Assembly: GCA_029553955.1 (NCBI GenBank)
Contig: JAKPJZ010000038.1
Location: 1-34,714, forward strand
Direction of reading: 5' to 3'
DNA length: 34,714 nt
From: Chloroflexota bacterium
GTDB taxonomy: Bacteria; Chloroflexota; Anaerolineae; SpSt-313
Shown here: piece by piece, positions 14,934 through 21,437 of the stretch
How the letters are laid out: each line of letters starts with the position of its first letter
How positions within the stretch are numbered: position 1 is the stretch's first letter
Notes under the pieces: model-generated
Database searches by the model: none
What the model was told of the DNA's origin: nothing
Seen by the model: only the letters and a program-made list of their open reading frames with translations
Made by a program: the position numbers and the translations under genes

Positions 14934-14962
14934 ATTGTAGCACTGTTTGCACTCCGCGTCAA
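14934..14962 (-). promoter_or_regulatory. Sigma-70 promoter of the cluster 1 sugar operon
   Basis: Read on the minus strand: TTGACG (-35, 14957-14962), 17-base spacer ending in TGC, and TACAAT (-10, 14934-14939). Predicted start near 14927. The leader to the SBP ATG would be about 213 bases. Confidence 0.75.
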
Positions 14963-15130
14963 GGGGCCAAGTTGAGGCTCATGGGCGGGTTTGCCTGGCT
15001 CTGGTGGCTCATCGCCAGGGGTTGGAGGGCCATAGCCTCGCCCTCCGCGGGCGTCGCAGCCCATTGCGGGCCTCGATTGAACGCATCCTCGGCCTCTAGA
15101 TTGTGCGGGGCCAGGGTAAGGGGCGGCATT

Positions 15131-15159
15131 TTGACAGTGAGGACCGGCCATGCTATCAT
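15131..15159 (+). promoter_or_regulatory. Sigma-70 promoter of the cluster 1 LacI-family gene
   Basis: TTGACA (-35, 15131-15136), a 17-base spacer ending in TGC (extended -10), and TATCAT (-10, 15154-15159). The start would be near 15166, which rules out translation from an in-frame ATG at 15150. Between this promoter and the divergent SBP promoter (about 14963-15130) I see no gene. Confidence 0.72.
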
Positions 15160-15170
15160 CGTGTAAACGT

Positions 15171-15182
15171 GATTGCACAATC
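15171..15182. promoter_or_regulatory. Possible LacI operator in the regulator leader
   Basis: GATTG-CA-CAATC is a 12-bp inverted repeat a few bases after the predicted transcription start, a typical place for LacI-family autoregulation. The central CG of most LacI operators is replaced by CA, so confidence is limited. Confidence 0.4.
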
Positions 15183-15200
15183 GTTCGAAGGATGTACAGG

Positions 15201-16199
15201 ATGCCCACAGTTGCCGAGATCGCGCGTCTCGCTGGCGTGTCGAAGAGCACCGTATCCCTGGTCATGAACAACCGTCCTCACGTGTCGGAAGCGATGCGGC
15301 GCCGCGTGCTGCAGGCGTTGGACGAGTTAAGGCGCACATCCGGGCTTGCGGAGGTTGTCCACCAGCCCGCCAAAATCCTCCTGATCCACCCGGCCACCCT
15401 CTATTCCAGCTCCGTCTTTCGTGAGTTGCTGCAGGGAGCACAGGCTGGAGTGGAGGAGGCGGGTGCTCGCCTTACCCTCGCCGTGTGTCAGACCCCGCTG
15501 ACGCCGGACCACACGACCCACGTACTGCTCCATGATCGTCGGCTGCGGCCTGATGGCGTGATCGTAATGGACGCGCGCCTGGATGACCCGATCCTCGACG
15601 AGGTACGCCGCGAGTCGCTGCCCTGCGCGCTGCTCGCCCGGCAGCAGGGCCCTCCCGACATGTGCGCCGTCGGCTGGGACAACCAGTCCGGCATGTGCGA
15701 GGCCACGCGCTACCTCATCGACCTGGGGCATCGCCATATCGCCTTCCTGGGCGGCGACCTGGACTATGACTACACGGAGCTCCGCATCGCCGGCTATCGT
15801 GCGGCGCTGAAAGAGGCCGGCATCGACCAGGAGAGCATCTTCCTGGGCACGGGCGAGCAAGCGGCGAGCGCCTTCCTCGCCTCGGGCGCAGATGCGGCGG
15901 CCGTCGTCTGTGTGAATGACGAGCATGCCCTGAAAGCGCTGCCCATCCTGAGGCAGGCAGGGCTGCGCGTGCGCGACGACATCTCTGTGGTGGGCTTTGA
16001 CGATAGCGACGAAGCGGCAAGCTGCGACCCGCCCCTCACTTCTGTCGCCGTCCCACGGGTGCAGGTCGGCTATTGGACGGCGCGGGCCGTCCTGGAGTGC
16101 GTGCGCAATCGGGATATTGCCGCCATGCACATCGTGCTGCGCCCGCGGCTCAGGGTACGGGCCTCGTGCCTGGCCCCGGCAGGCCAGCGGGCAGGCTGA
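15201..16199 (+). CDS. LacI family transcriptional regulator (cluster 1)
   Basis: A 332-residue repressor or activator. The N-terminal LacI helix-turn-helix is textbook: VAEIARLAGVSKSTVSLVMN, then the hinge region QALDELRRTSGLA. The periplasmic-binding-protein-like sensor domain runs from about residue 57 and includes VGWDNQSGMCEATRYLIDLG, HRHIAFLGG, AAAVVCVNDEHALKAL and ISVVGFDDSDEAA, ending in the usual LRPRLRVRASC. The ATG at 15201 is chosen over 15192 because GAAGG lies too close to the latter; both are downstream of the promoter. It is transcribed away from the SBP operon and probably controls it through the sites at 14901-14926. The effector is presumably the imported sugar or a derivative. 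Confidence 0.93.
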   Translation: MPTVAEIARLAGVSKSTVSLVMNNRPHVSEAMRRRVLQALDELRRTSGLAEVVHQPAKILLIHPATLYSSSVFRELLQGAQAGVEEAGARLTLAVCQTPLTPDHTTHVLLHDRRLRPDGVIVMDARLDDPILDEVRRESLPCALLARQQGPPDMCAVGWDNQSGMCEATRYLIDLGHRHIAFLGGDLDYDYTELRIAGYRAALKEAGIDQESIFLGTGEQAASAFLASGADAAAVVCVNDEHALKALPILRQAGLRVRDDISVVGFDDSDEAASCDPPLTSVAVPRVQVGYWTARAVLECVRNRDIAAMHIVLRPRLRVRASCLAPAGQRAG

Positions 16200-16501
16200 G
16201 CGCCCGCCAGGGCTGCGCGGAACAGCCGCAATACAAGAGGGCCTGGCGTCACATCCAGGGCTCCAGGTCGCGCTCATCACCCTGAGTAGCGGGTGGCCAG
16301 GCGGACGATCAGGGTTCGCCCCGATTCTGCTGATGCACCAGGGGATTGCTCCGCGGAGCTTGCACTGAGCGAAGCGAATGTGGCTCCCAATAACAGTCTG
16401 AACAGGTACCGCCGTCGCGTCGCGCTATTTGCACAGACAGCCCGGCCGTGGCATAGTAAAGCTGACGGCCGATCGCTGACTGCTGACCACTGGACGGCTC
16501 C
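16200..16501. other. Intergenic stretch with degenerate repeat fragments
   Basis: No gene is evident. It contains a 12-bp palindrome GCTCCGCGGAGC (16348-16359) followed by a TGCACTGAGCGAAGCGAA word of the kind found in dispersed bacterial repeats, and a weak GGCTG...CAGCC hairpin shortly after the LacI stop (16211-16227). No convincing promoter for the radical SAM gene is visible; a TTGCAC...TAGTAA pair near 16429-16459 has a 19-base spacer and is doubtful. Confidence 0.4.
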
Positions 16502-17389
16502 ATGCTCTCCCACTACCTGTACTTCCTGAACCACAACCTGCGCGCGCGGCTCTTGCGGCAGCGCCGGCCGCTGTTAGCCGGGGTCAAGCTGACGCACCGC
16601 TGCAACCTGCGCTGCCCGGCCTGCCCCTTCTGGCGCCGGCCCGCACCCGATATCGGCTACGTGCAGGCGCTGGCGGCGCTCGATGCGCTGCACGCGGCCG
16701 GCGTGCGCCTGGTCATCTTCGAAGGCGGCGAACCCCTCCTCTGGCGCGATGGCGAGCATACGGTCGAGGACCTGGTGCGCGTGGCCCGCACGCGCTTCTT
16801 CGCCGTGGGCATCACCACCAATGGCACCTTACCCCTCACCACGTCGGCCGACATGGTGTGGGTGAGCATCGACGGCCCGCGCGAGGTGCACGACGCCTAC
16901 CGCGGCCCGAGCTATGACCGCATCATGGCCAACATCGCCGCCTCGGGCCACCGGCGCGTCATGGCCAACGTGACCATCAACCGGCTGAACTGCGCGCGCA
17001 TCCCCGAGCTGCTGCGCGACCTCACGGGCCGCGTGCGCGGTGTCACCATCCAGTTCGCCTACCCCTACGGCGACGGTGAGGATCTCACCGTCGACCCCGA
17101 AGCGCGCCGCCGCGTGCTCGACGAGCTCGTCGCGCTCAAGCGCGCGGGCTACCCCCTGCTCGATTCCTACGGGGCGCTGCGCCGGCTCAAGGGCAACACC
17201 TGGCGCTGCCACGACTGGCTGATCGCCAACGTCGAGCCCGACGGCCGCATCAACCTGGGCTGCTACCTCAAAGGCCGCGGCGCTGTGGACTGCCGCAAGT
17301 GCGGCTTTGCCGCGCACGCCGAGCTCTCGCGCGCCTTCGATTGGGACCCGGCGGCCATCCTCTGCGGCCGCGCCGTCTTTGGCTTCTAG
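16502..17389 (+). CDS. Radical SAM protein, function unknown
   Basis: A 295-residue radical SAM enzyme. The cluster motif CNLRCPAC (C34, C38, C41) binds the SAM-coordinating 4Fe-4S; FEGGEPLL (73-80) is the GGE motif for the SAM amino group; GITTNGT (103-109) and WVSIDGP (120-126) are the expected strand ends. A second cysteine group, C236, C254, C264 and C267 (CHDW..., GCYLKG..., CRKC), could bind an auxiliary cluster as in SPASM/twitch-type enzymes. N-terminal HYLYFLNHNLRARLLRQRRPL is a basic amphipathic stretch. The substrate is unknown and no precursor peptide or partner gene is evident nearby. No strong ribosome-binding site is seen. The first 124 bases after ATG have a near-identical partial copy at 7687-7810. 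A family 1 palindrome follows 7 bases after the stop. Confidence 0.85.
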   Translation: MLSHYLYFLNHNLRARLLRQRRPLLAGVKLTHRCNLRCPACPFWRRPAPDIGYVQALAALDALHAAGVRLVIFEGGEPLLWRDGEHTVEDLVRVARTRFFAVGITTNGTLPLTTSADMVWVSIDGPREVHDAYRGPSYDRIMANIAASGHRRVMANVTINRLNCARIPELLRDLTGRVRGVTIQFAYPYGDGEDLTVDPEARRRVLDELVALKRAGYPLLDSYGALRRLKGNTWRCHDWLIANVEPDGRINLGCYLKGRGAVDCRKCGFAAHAELSRAFDWDPAAILCGRAVFGF

Positions 17390-17395
17390 CAGGGC

Positions 17396-17532
17396 AGGGT
17401 TTGGAGGGGTTTGGCTGAGCGGGGCTTTGGCCTGCCGCCCGCGGGCGGCAGGCCAAAGCCCCGCTCAGCCAAACCCCTCCAAACCCTCTCAAGGTGCCGT
17501 ACCGGTTCGGCGCCAAGCTGCGAGCCGGTACC
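17396..17532. repeat. Palindromic repeat element, family 1, copy C
   Basis: The core 17396-17487 is a perfect palindrome with 46-bp arms and no loop (centre 17441/17442, CGCCCG/CGGGCG). The right flank has the conserved TACCGGTTCGGCG, CCAAGCTGC, GAGCCGGTACC hairpin (17502-17532). The left conserved flank is missing because the element starts 7 bases after the radical SAM stop codon. The outer 14 bases (AGGGTTTGGAGGGG) are shared with the copy at 18781, but the inner arms differ. Confidence 0.9.
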
Positions 17533-17605
17533 TGCCTCTCATACTGGCCATGTGGCCAGCCGCAGAGCCCGCAGGTAGACCGATGTGCCCAAGCGGCGCC
17601 TGTGC

Positions 17606-17611
17606 TATACT
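17606..17611 (+). promoter_or_regulatory. Possible extended -10 promoter for the membrane protein gene
   Basis: TGTGCTATACT contains an extended -10 (TGC before TATACT at 17606-17611). No convincing -35 is present. If active, its transcript would pass through the inverted repeat at 17653-17737 before the ATG at 17774. Confidence 0.35.
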
Positions 17612-17652
17612 CGGGCTACAGGACGCCATCCAAGAGCAACCACCCAGCCTGT

Positions 17653-17737
17653 CATTGCGAGCGCAGCGAAGCCAGCTCCAACCCACCATGAGGCGTCGCT
17701 GGCGTCGGCTGGGGATTGCTTCGCTGCGCTCGCAATG
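17653..17737. repeat. Inverted pair of the CATTGCGAGCGCAGCGAAGC dispersed repeat
   Basis: Perfect 20-base inverted arms (17653-17672 and 17718-17737) carry the widely scattered word that, when mistranslated, gives HCERSEA-type peptides. The centre between them (45 bases) has no feature. It lies in the leader of the polytopic membrane protein gene and may form a long hairpin there. Confidence 0.75.
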
Positions 17738-17773
17738 ATGGACCAGGAATTGTAGATTACGGGAGGACACGGC

Positions 17774-18670
17774 ATGGCCCTCAAACGTCTTCTCAGCTAC
17801 GTCTGGAAGCTGCCGCTCTGCGCCCTGGCCTTTCTGATCGGCATGATCGCCGGTGGCATCATCCTGCCGCTTCTCGGGCTGCAGGCGCCGGCCATGCCCG
17901 CCGGCACCGACGCCAACACCATCATGCTCTACTTCCTGCTGGGCAGCCTGATCCTGGCCGTGGCGCTGTCGTTCCTCTCGCAGGGGCTCGACGACGGCTG
18001 GGCCATCCGCGCGCTGGTGCTGGGGCTCTTCTCCTGGGCGTGGAACAGCGTCGGCATGGTGCTCGAGGCCGGCGTCTTTATGACTACCGGGGCAGCCTCG
18101 TCGGGCGGGGCGATGCTCTTTACCATGCTCAACATGCTGCTGCCCAGCCTGACCCTGGCGGGGATGGTGGCGCTGCTCTTCCGGCCCGACCCGGCCCAGG
18201 CGAGCCAGGCGCCCGGCCTGCGAGGCCTGTTGACTATGCGCCCGGGCCGCGAGTCGGTGTGGCGTTTCGCCGCAGCCATTGTCGCCTTCCCAGCCATCTA
18301 CATCGCCTGCGGCCTGCTGGTGCGTCCCTTCATCGAGGGCTACTATGCCTCGGGCGCCTACGAGCTGGCGTCGCCCACCTGGGGGCAGATCATCCCCCTG
18401 CAGCTCGCGCGCAGCGTGCTCTTCCTGCTCGCCAGCCTGCCCATCGTGGCCGCATGGCGCGACCCGTCGCGCAGCCTGGCGCTGCCGCTGGGCCTGGCCA
18501 TCTGGGTGCTGGTGGCCTTTACGGCGGTGATCACGGCCTACTGGTTCCCCTGGCAGATGCGCCTGTTCCATGGCCTCGAGCTCGCCGTCGACTCGTTCGG
18601 CTATGCGGCGGTGCTCGTGTTGCTCTTGGGGAGGCCACGAACAGCCCTCGCGGCAAGTCGCGCTGACTGA
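17774..18670 (+). CDS. Polytopic membrane protein, function unknown
   Basis: A 298-residue protein with about eight hydrophobic segments (approximately 13-35, 48-68, 74-97, 108-132, 158-180, 208-228, 236-262, 272-287). A positively charged loop LRGLLTMRPGRESVWR (about 149-164) separates two halves of four helices. No catalytic motif or family is recognised. GGGAGG precedes the ATG by about 7 bases. It ends 110 bases before the core of the family 1 palindrome at 18725-18919, which separates it from the convergent histidine kinase gene. The coding region is ordinary GC-rich sequence. Confidence 0.8.
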   Translation: MALKRLLSYVWKLPLCALAFLIGMIAGGIILPLLGLQAPAMPAGTDANTIMLYFLLGSLILAVALSFLSQGLDDGWAIRALVLGLFSWAWNSVGMVLEAGVFMTTGAASSGGAMLFTMLNMLLPSLTLAGMVALLFRPDPAQASQAPGLRGLLTMRPGRESVWRFAAAIVAFPAIYIACGLLVRPFIEGYYASGAYELASPTWGQIIPLQLARSVLFLLASLPIVAAWRDPSRSLALPLGLAIWVLVAFTAVITAYWFPWQMRLFHGLELAVDSFGYAAVLVLLLGRPRTALAASRAD

Positions 18671-18724
18671 GCTCGCCGCATCGGCCAAATGCCCCGAGGG
18701 CAGGTGCAGATGCGCAGAGGCCCG

Positions 18725-18919
18725 TCCTCCAGGCGGCAGCCGGGTGTAGCGCTCCGCCACCACCCGGCTCAAGCCAGGATAGGGTTTGGAGGGGGTTTGC
18801 CTGAACGGGGACGCCGGGTGCCGTCCCACGGGCGGCACCCGGCGTCCCCGTTCAGGCAAACCCCCTCCAAACCCTGATGGGGTCCGCACCGGGTCGCCGC
18901 GGAGCTGTGAGCCGGTCGC
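18725..18919. repeat. Palindromic repeat element, family 1, copy D (complete)
   Basis: The core 18781-18875 has perfect 43-bp arms around a 9-base centre (TCCCACGGG). Left flank, read on the minus strand: ATCCTGGCTTGAGCCGGGT, GGCGGAGCGCT, ACACCCGGCTGCCGCC. Right flank: GGGGTCCGCACCGGGTCG, CGCGGAGCTG, GAGCCGGTCGC. Both match copy B closely although the cores do not. It lies between convergent genes (plus stop 18670, minus stop 18941), consistent with bidirectional termination. Confidence 0.9.
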
Positions 18920-18940
18920 TGCCCCATTGCCACTGTGGTA

Positions 18941-20983
18941 TCAGGGCGCTCCCTCTCCGGGCAACTGCACCACAAAGCGGCTGCCGCCGTCTGCAGGGAA
19001 CTCCGCGCTGAGGGTGCCGCCGTGCAACGCGACGATACGCTGGCCGATGTACAGCCCCAGCCCCAGGCCACCCGCCGGCCGCTCGACCCCGGCCTTGAAG
19101 AAGCGGGTGAAGAGCTGTGGGCGCTGCTCTGGCGGGATGCCGGGGCCGTGGTCGCGCACGGCGATGCGCACCGTCGCCGCGTCGGGGGTCGACAGCTCCA
19201 CCTCCACCGGGCCGCCCTGCGGGCTATACTTGATGGCATTGTCGAGGAGGTTGTAGAGCACGAGGCGCAGCCGTTCCGGGTCCACGTTGGCGCTAAGCGA
19301 CGCCGGTGCGTGCAGGGTCAGGGTGTGGCGGGTGGTGGCCGCTTGCATGGTTGCCACCAGCCGGCGCACGAGTGCGACGAGCTCGGTCTCGCGGCGGCGC
19401 AACGTGAGTTGGCCGCTCTCCAGCTCGGTCAGGTCGAGCAGTTGGTTCGCCAGGATCGAGAGGCGCTCGGCTTGACGGTCGATGCTCTCAAAGGCGCGCC
19501 GCAACTCTTGAGGGTCGGCGATGCGGCCCGCCTCGATGCGCTTCATGGTCAGTTCGGCGTAGCCGCGCAGGCTGGTGACCGGCGTCCTCAACTCGTGTGC
19601 GGCCACAGCCAGGAACTCGTCGCACAGCCGGAGCGCAGTCTCCGCGTCGCGTCGCGCCTGCACCTCCTCCGTCGTCTCGATATCCATGACCAGGAGCGCG
19701 GGCTCCTTCGCCTCGGGGTCGAAAATGGGCACGACGTGGATGGTGAAATAGCGCTCTTGCGGAGGGGCAGCGGGGGCCGGGCGCAACGGCAAGAACTGCT
19801 CCTTGGCGAAGAAGCTCTTGCGCGAGCGCACGACCTCGTGCAGCACCGGGACCCAACGGGCCAGGCCAGGCCAGACCTCTGCGTAGGGCTTGCCCTGCAT
19901 GTTCTTCCATGGCTCCAGGGCTTGCCACGCAGGGTTCACGAGCTCGTGCACGAGATCAGGCCCTCGCAAGAGCGCGATGGGGGCATCGATGTTGTTGAAC
20001 ACCGCCTCGAACAGTTGGCGCCGGGTCTCGCTGACCCGCAGGAGCCGGTGTCGCTCCTTCTCGGCCTGCTCGTGCGTGGTAATGTCGGAGAGCACGACGA
20101 CGCCGGCCACAATGTCACCCTTCCGGTCGCGAATGGGCGCGGCATTGATGCTGATCGTGCCGCGGGTGCCATCGTCACGCTCGATCTCAATGCGCTCATC
20201 CGCGACCGCTTCGCCGCGCACCGCCCGCGCCAGCGGCCATTCCTCGGGCGCATAGGGACGGCCGTCGGTGTGATACCCCCGGAACTGCGCATAGTCGGCC
20301 ACGGACCACACTTCGGCGAAGGGCCGGCGCAGGATGTGGCCGGCCTGCCGGTTGGCCAGGATGATGCGCCCCGACGGGGCCTCGGCGATCGTCACCCCTG
20401 AAGGGATCTGCTCCAGCACCGTCTGCAGGCGCCCCGGCAGCGGCTCGAGACGCTCGATAATGCGCAACAGCTCACCACCATAGGTGCTGGCCGCGATGAT
20501 GGCCATGGTGTCGAGGGCCATGTCGAGGTCGGCGGCGATGCTGTACACCTCGCCTCCCCTCAGGGGCTCGAGGGGCCGGCGCAAGGCCTCCCACATCTCG
20601 CGGCGCAGCATCTGGTACTCGCGCACCAGGTCGCCAAGGGGCACATCCTGGTCGAAGCGCAATCGCGCATGGGCGATGGAGGCCCCCGTCCAGGGCGCAG
20701 CCAGCTCCCCGCACCGGCCGCGGCGCAGCGCTTCGGCAATACCATGCAACAGTTCCGGGGCATGGTCACGCAGCGCCGGCAAGTCGAGATCGCCCCGCCC
20801 GGCATACAGGGATCTCTCGATACGGTTGACCCAGGCCCTGGTGATATGCTCAGCCTGCGCGTCGAGCAGGTCGGCGATACGCACCAGTCCTTGGCGCCTG
20901 GTGTCGACTCTCGTCACGCCACCACGGCTGCCGGGGGCATCTTCCATCTCCGCCTCGCCTCCACGGCTGCTTAAGAGAAGCAT
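18941..20983 (-). CDS. Soluble sensor histidine kinase (RsbRD_N-PAS-PAS-HisKA-HATPase)
   Basis: A cytoplasmic kinase of about 680 residues without membrane helices. Numbering from ATG 20983: residues about 30-170 look like the RsbT co-antagonist/RsbRD N-terminal helical sensor (HITRAWVNRIERSLY, FDQDVPLGDLVREYQML). Two PAS-like regions follow (about 183-310 and 320-440). The HisKA H-box is AVAAHELRTPV with phosphoacceptor H463; the N-box has N578 and N582 (LYNLLDNAIKYSP), G1 is DHGPG (611-615) and G2 GLGLGL (639-644). Start is uncertain: GTG 20998, ATG 20983 or ATG 20947 (GGAGG 10 bases upstream). There is no response regulator beside it. It is last of the minus-strand genes but 440 bases beyond the GH94 gene, with a MITE between, so probably a separate unit. 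Confidence 0.92.
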   Translation of the reverse strand: MLLLSSRGGEAEMEDAPGSRGGVTRVDTRRQGLVRIADLLDAQAEHITRAWVNRIERSLYAGRGDLDLPALRDHAPELLHGIAEALRRGRCGELAAPWTGASIAHARLRFDQDVPLGDLVREYQMLRREMWEALRRPLEPLRGGEVYSIAADLDMALDTMAIIAASTYGGELLRIIERLEPLPGRLQTVLEQIPSGVTIAEAPSGRIILANRQAGHILRRPFAEVWSVADYAQFRGYHTDGRPYAPEEWPLARAVRGEAVADERIEIERDDGTRGTISINAAPIRDRKGDIVAGVVVLSDITTHEQAEKERHRLLRVSETRRQLFEAVFNNIDAPIALLRGPDLVHELVNPAWQALEPWKNMQGKPYAEVWPGLARWVPVLHEVVRSRKSFFAKEQFLPLRPAPAAPPQERYFTIHVVPIFDPEAKEPALLVMDIETTEEVQARRDAETALRLCDEFLAVAAHELRTPVTSLRGYAELTMKRIEAGRIADPQELRRAFESIDRQAERLSILANQLLDLTELESGQLTLRRRETELVALVRRLVATMQAATTRHTLTLHAPASLSANVDPERLRLVLYNLLDNAIKYSPQGGPVEVELSTPDAATVRIAVRDHGPGIPPEQRPQLFTRFFKAGVERPAGGLGLGLYIGQRIVALHGGTLSAEFPADGGSRFVVQLPGEGAP

Positions 20984-21027
20984 GCTCTCCTCTCTCACAC
21001 AGCAACAGCCGGGCCAGGCGGCTTGAG

Positions 21028-21082
21028 GAGGTACGAAGGGCTGAAGCCCTCATTACGAAGCGAACACCCCCTTCGTAGTGGC
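21028..21082. repeat. Dispersed hairpin repeat (TACGAAGGGCTGAAGCC), left copy
   Basis: GGAGGTACGAAGGGCTGAAGCC followed by ATTACGAAG is repeated directly at 21398-21437 on the other side of the MITE. It continues into TTCGTAGTGGCGGCTTTAGCC, the insertion site of the element. Such GAAGGGCTGAAGCCC/GGCTTTAGCC hairpins are common scattered repeats. It lies just upstream of the histidine kinase start. Confidence 0.6.
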
Positions 21083-21092
21083 GGCTTTAGCC

Positions 21093-21384
21093 CAATACCG
21101 TTCAAATAATAGTACTTACGCGGTCGACCTGCCTCCAGCATCAAGCCCCCCACCCCCCGGCCCCCTTCGGGGGCCTCCGCCCCGCCCCCGGCACGGGGGC
21201 GGGGAAACTGGAGGTTAGGGGGTTCAGCGGGCGCTTCGCGCGACGCGCGAAGCGCCCGCTGAACCCCCATTTGAGGGCTCCCCCTTCCCGCTGCGGCGGG
21301 AAGGGGGCCGGGGGGATGGGCTCTATACGATGGCTCTGCAGCGCCCTGCACGACCGCGTAAGTACTATTATTTGAACGGTATTG
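21093..21384. mobile_element. IS4-like MITE with 34-bp terminal repeats and 10-bp target duplication
   Basis: The ends 21093-21126 and 21351-21384 are perfect 34-bp inverted repeats beginning CAATACCGTTCAAATAA. The flanking direct repeat GGCTTTAGCC (21083-21092 and 21385-21394) is a clean 10-bp target duplication. Start and duplication size resemble the IS4 group (IS4 ends begin TAATGCCGATCAG), an assignment from memory. The 292-bp element has no transposase. Its interior holds three further hairpins: a C/G-run hairpin near 21180-21205, a perfect palindrome 21218-21268 with 25-bp arms around a single A, and CCCCCTTCCCGC/GCGGGAAGGGGG near 21282-21309. It sits inside a dispersed hairpin repeat, upstream of the histidine kinase. 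Confidence 0.9.
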
Positions 21385-21397
21385 GGCTTTAGCCGCC

Positions 21398-21437
21398 GGA
21401 GGTACGAAGGGCTGAAGCCTTTACTACGAAGGGGGTT
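21398..21437. repeat. Dispersed hairpin repeat (TACGAAGGGCTGAAGCC), right copy
   Basis: A direct copy of the repeat at 21028. It overlaps the 3' end of the cellobiose phosphorylase gene: the last codons (QPPS and the TAG) lie in the CCCCCTTCGTAG part, so the repeat supplies the stop codon. Confidence 0.6.

Noticed and set aside
17640..17750. Peptides of the HCERSEA type in several frames
   Set aside because: Well-known false translation of the CATTGCGAGCGCAGCGAAGC dispersed repeat.
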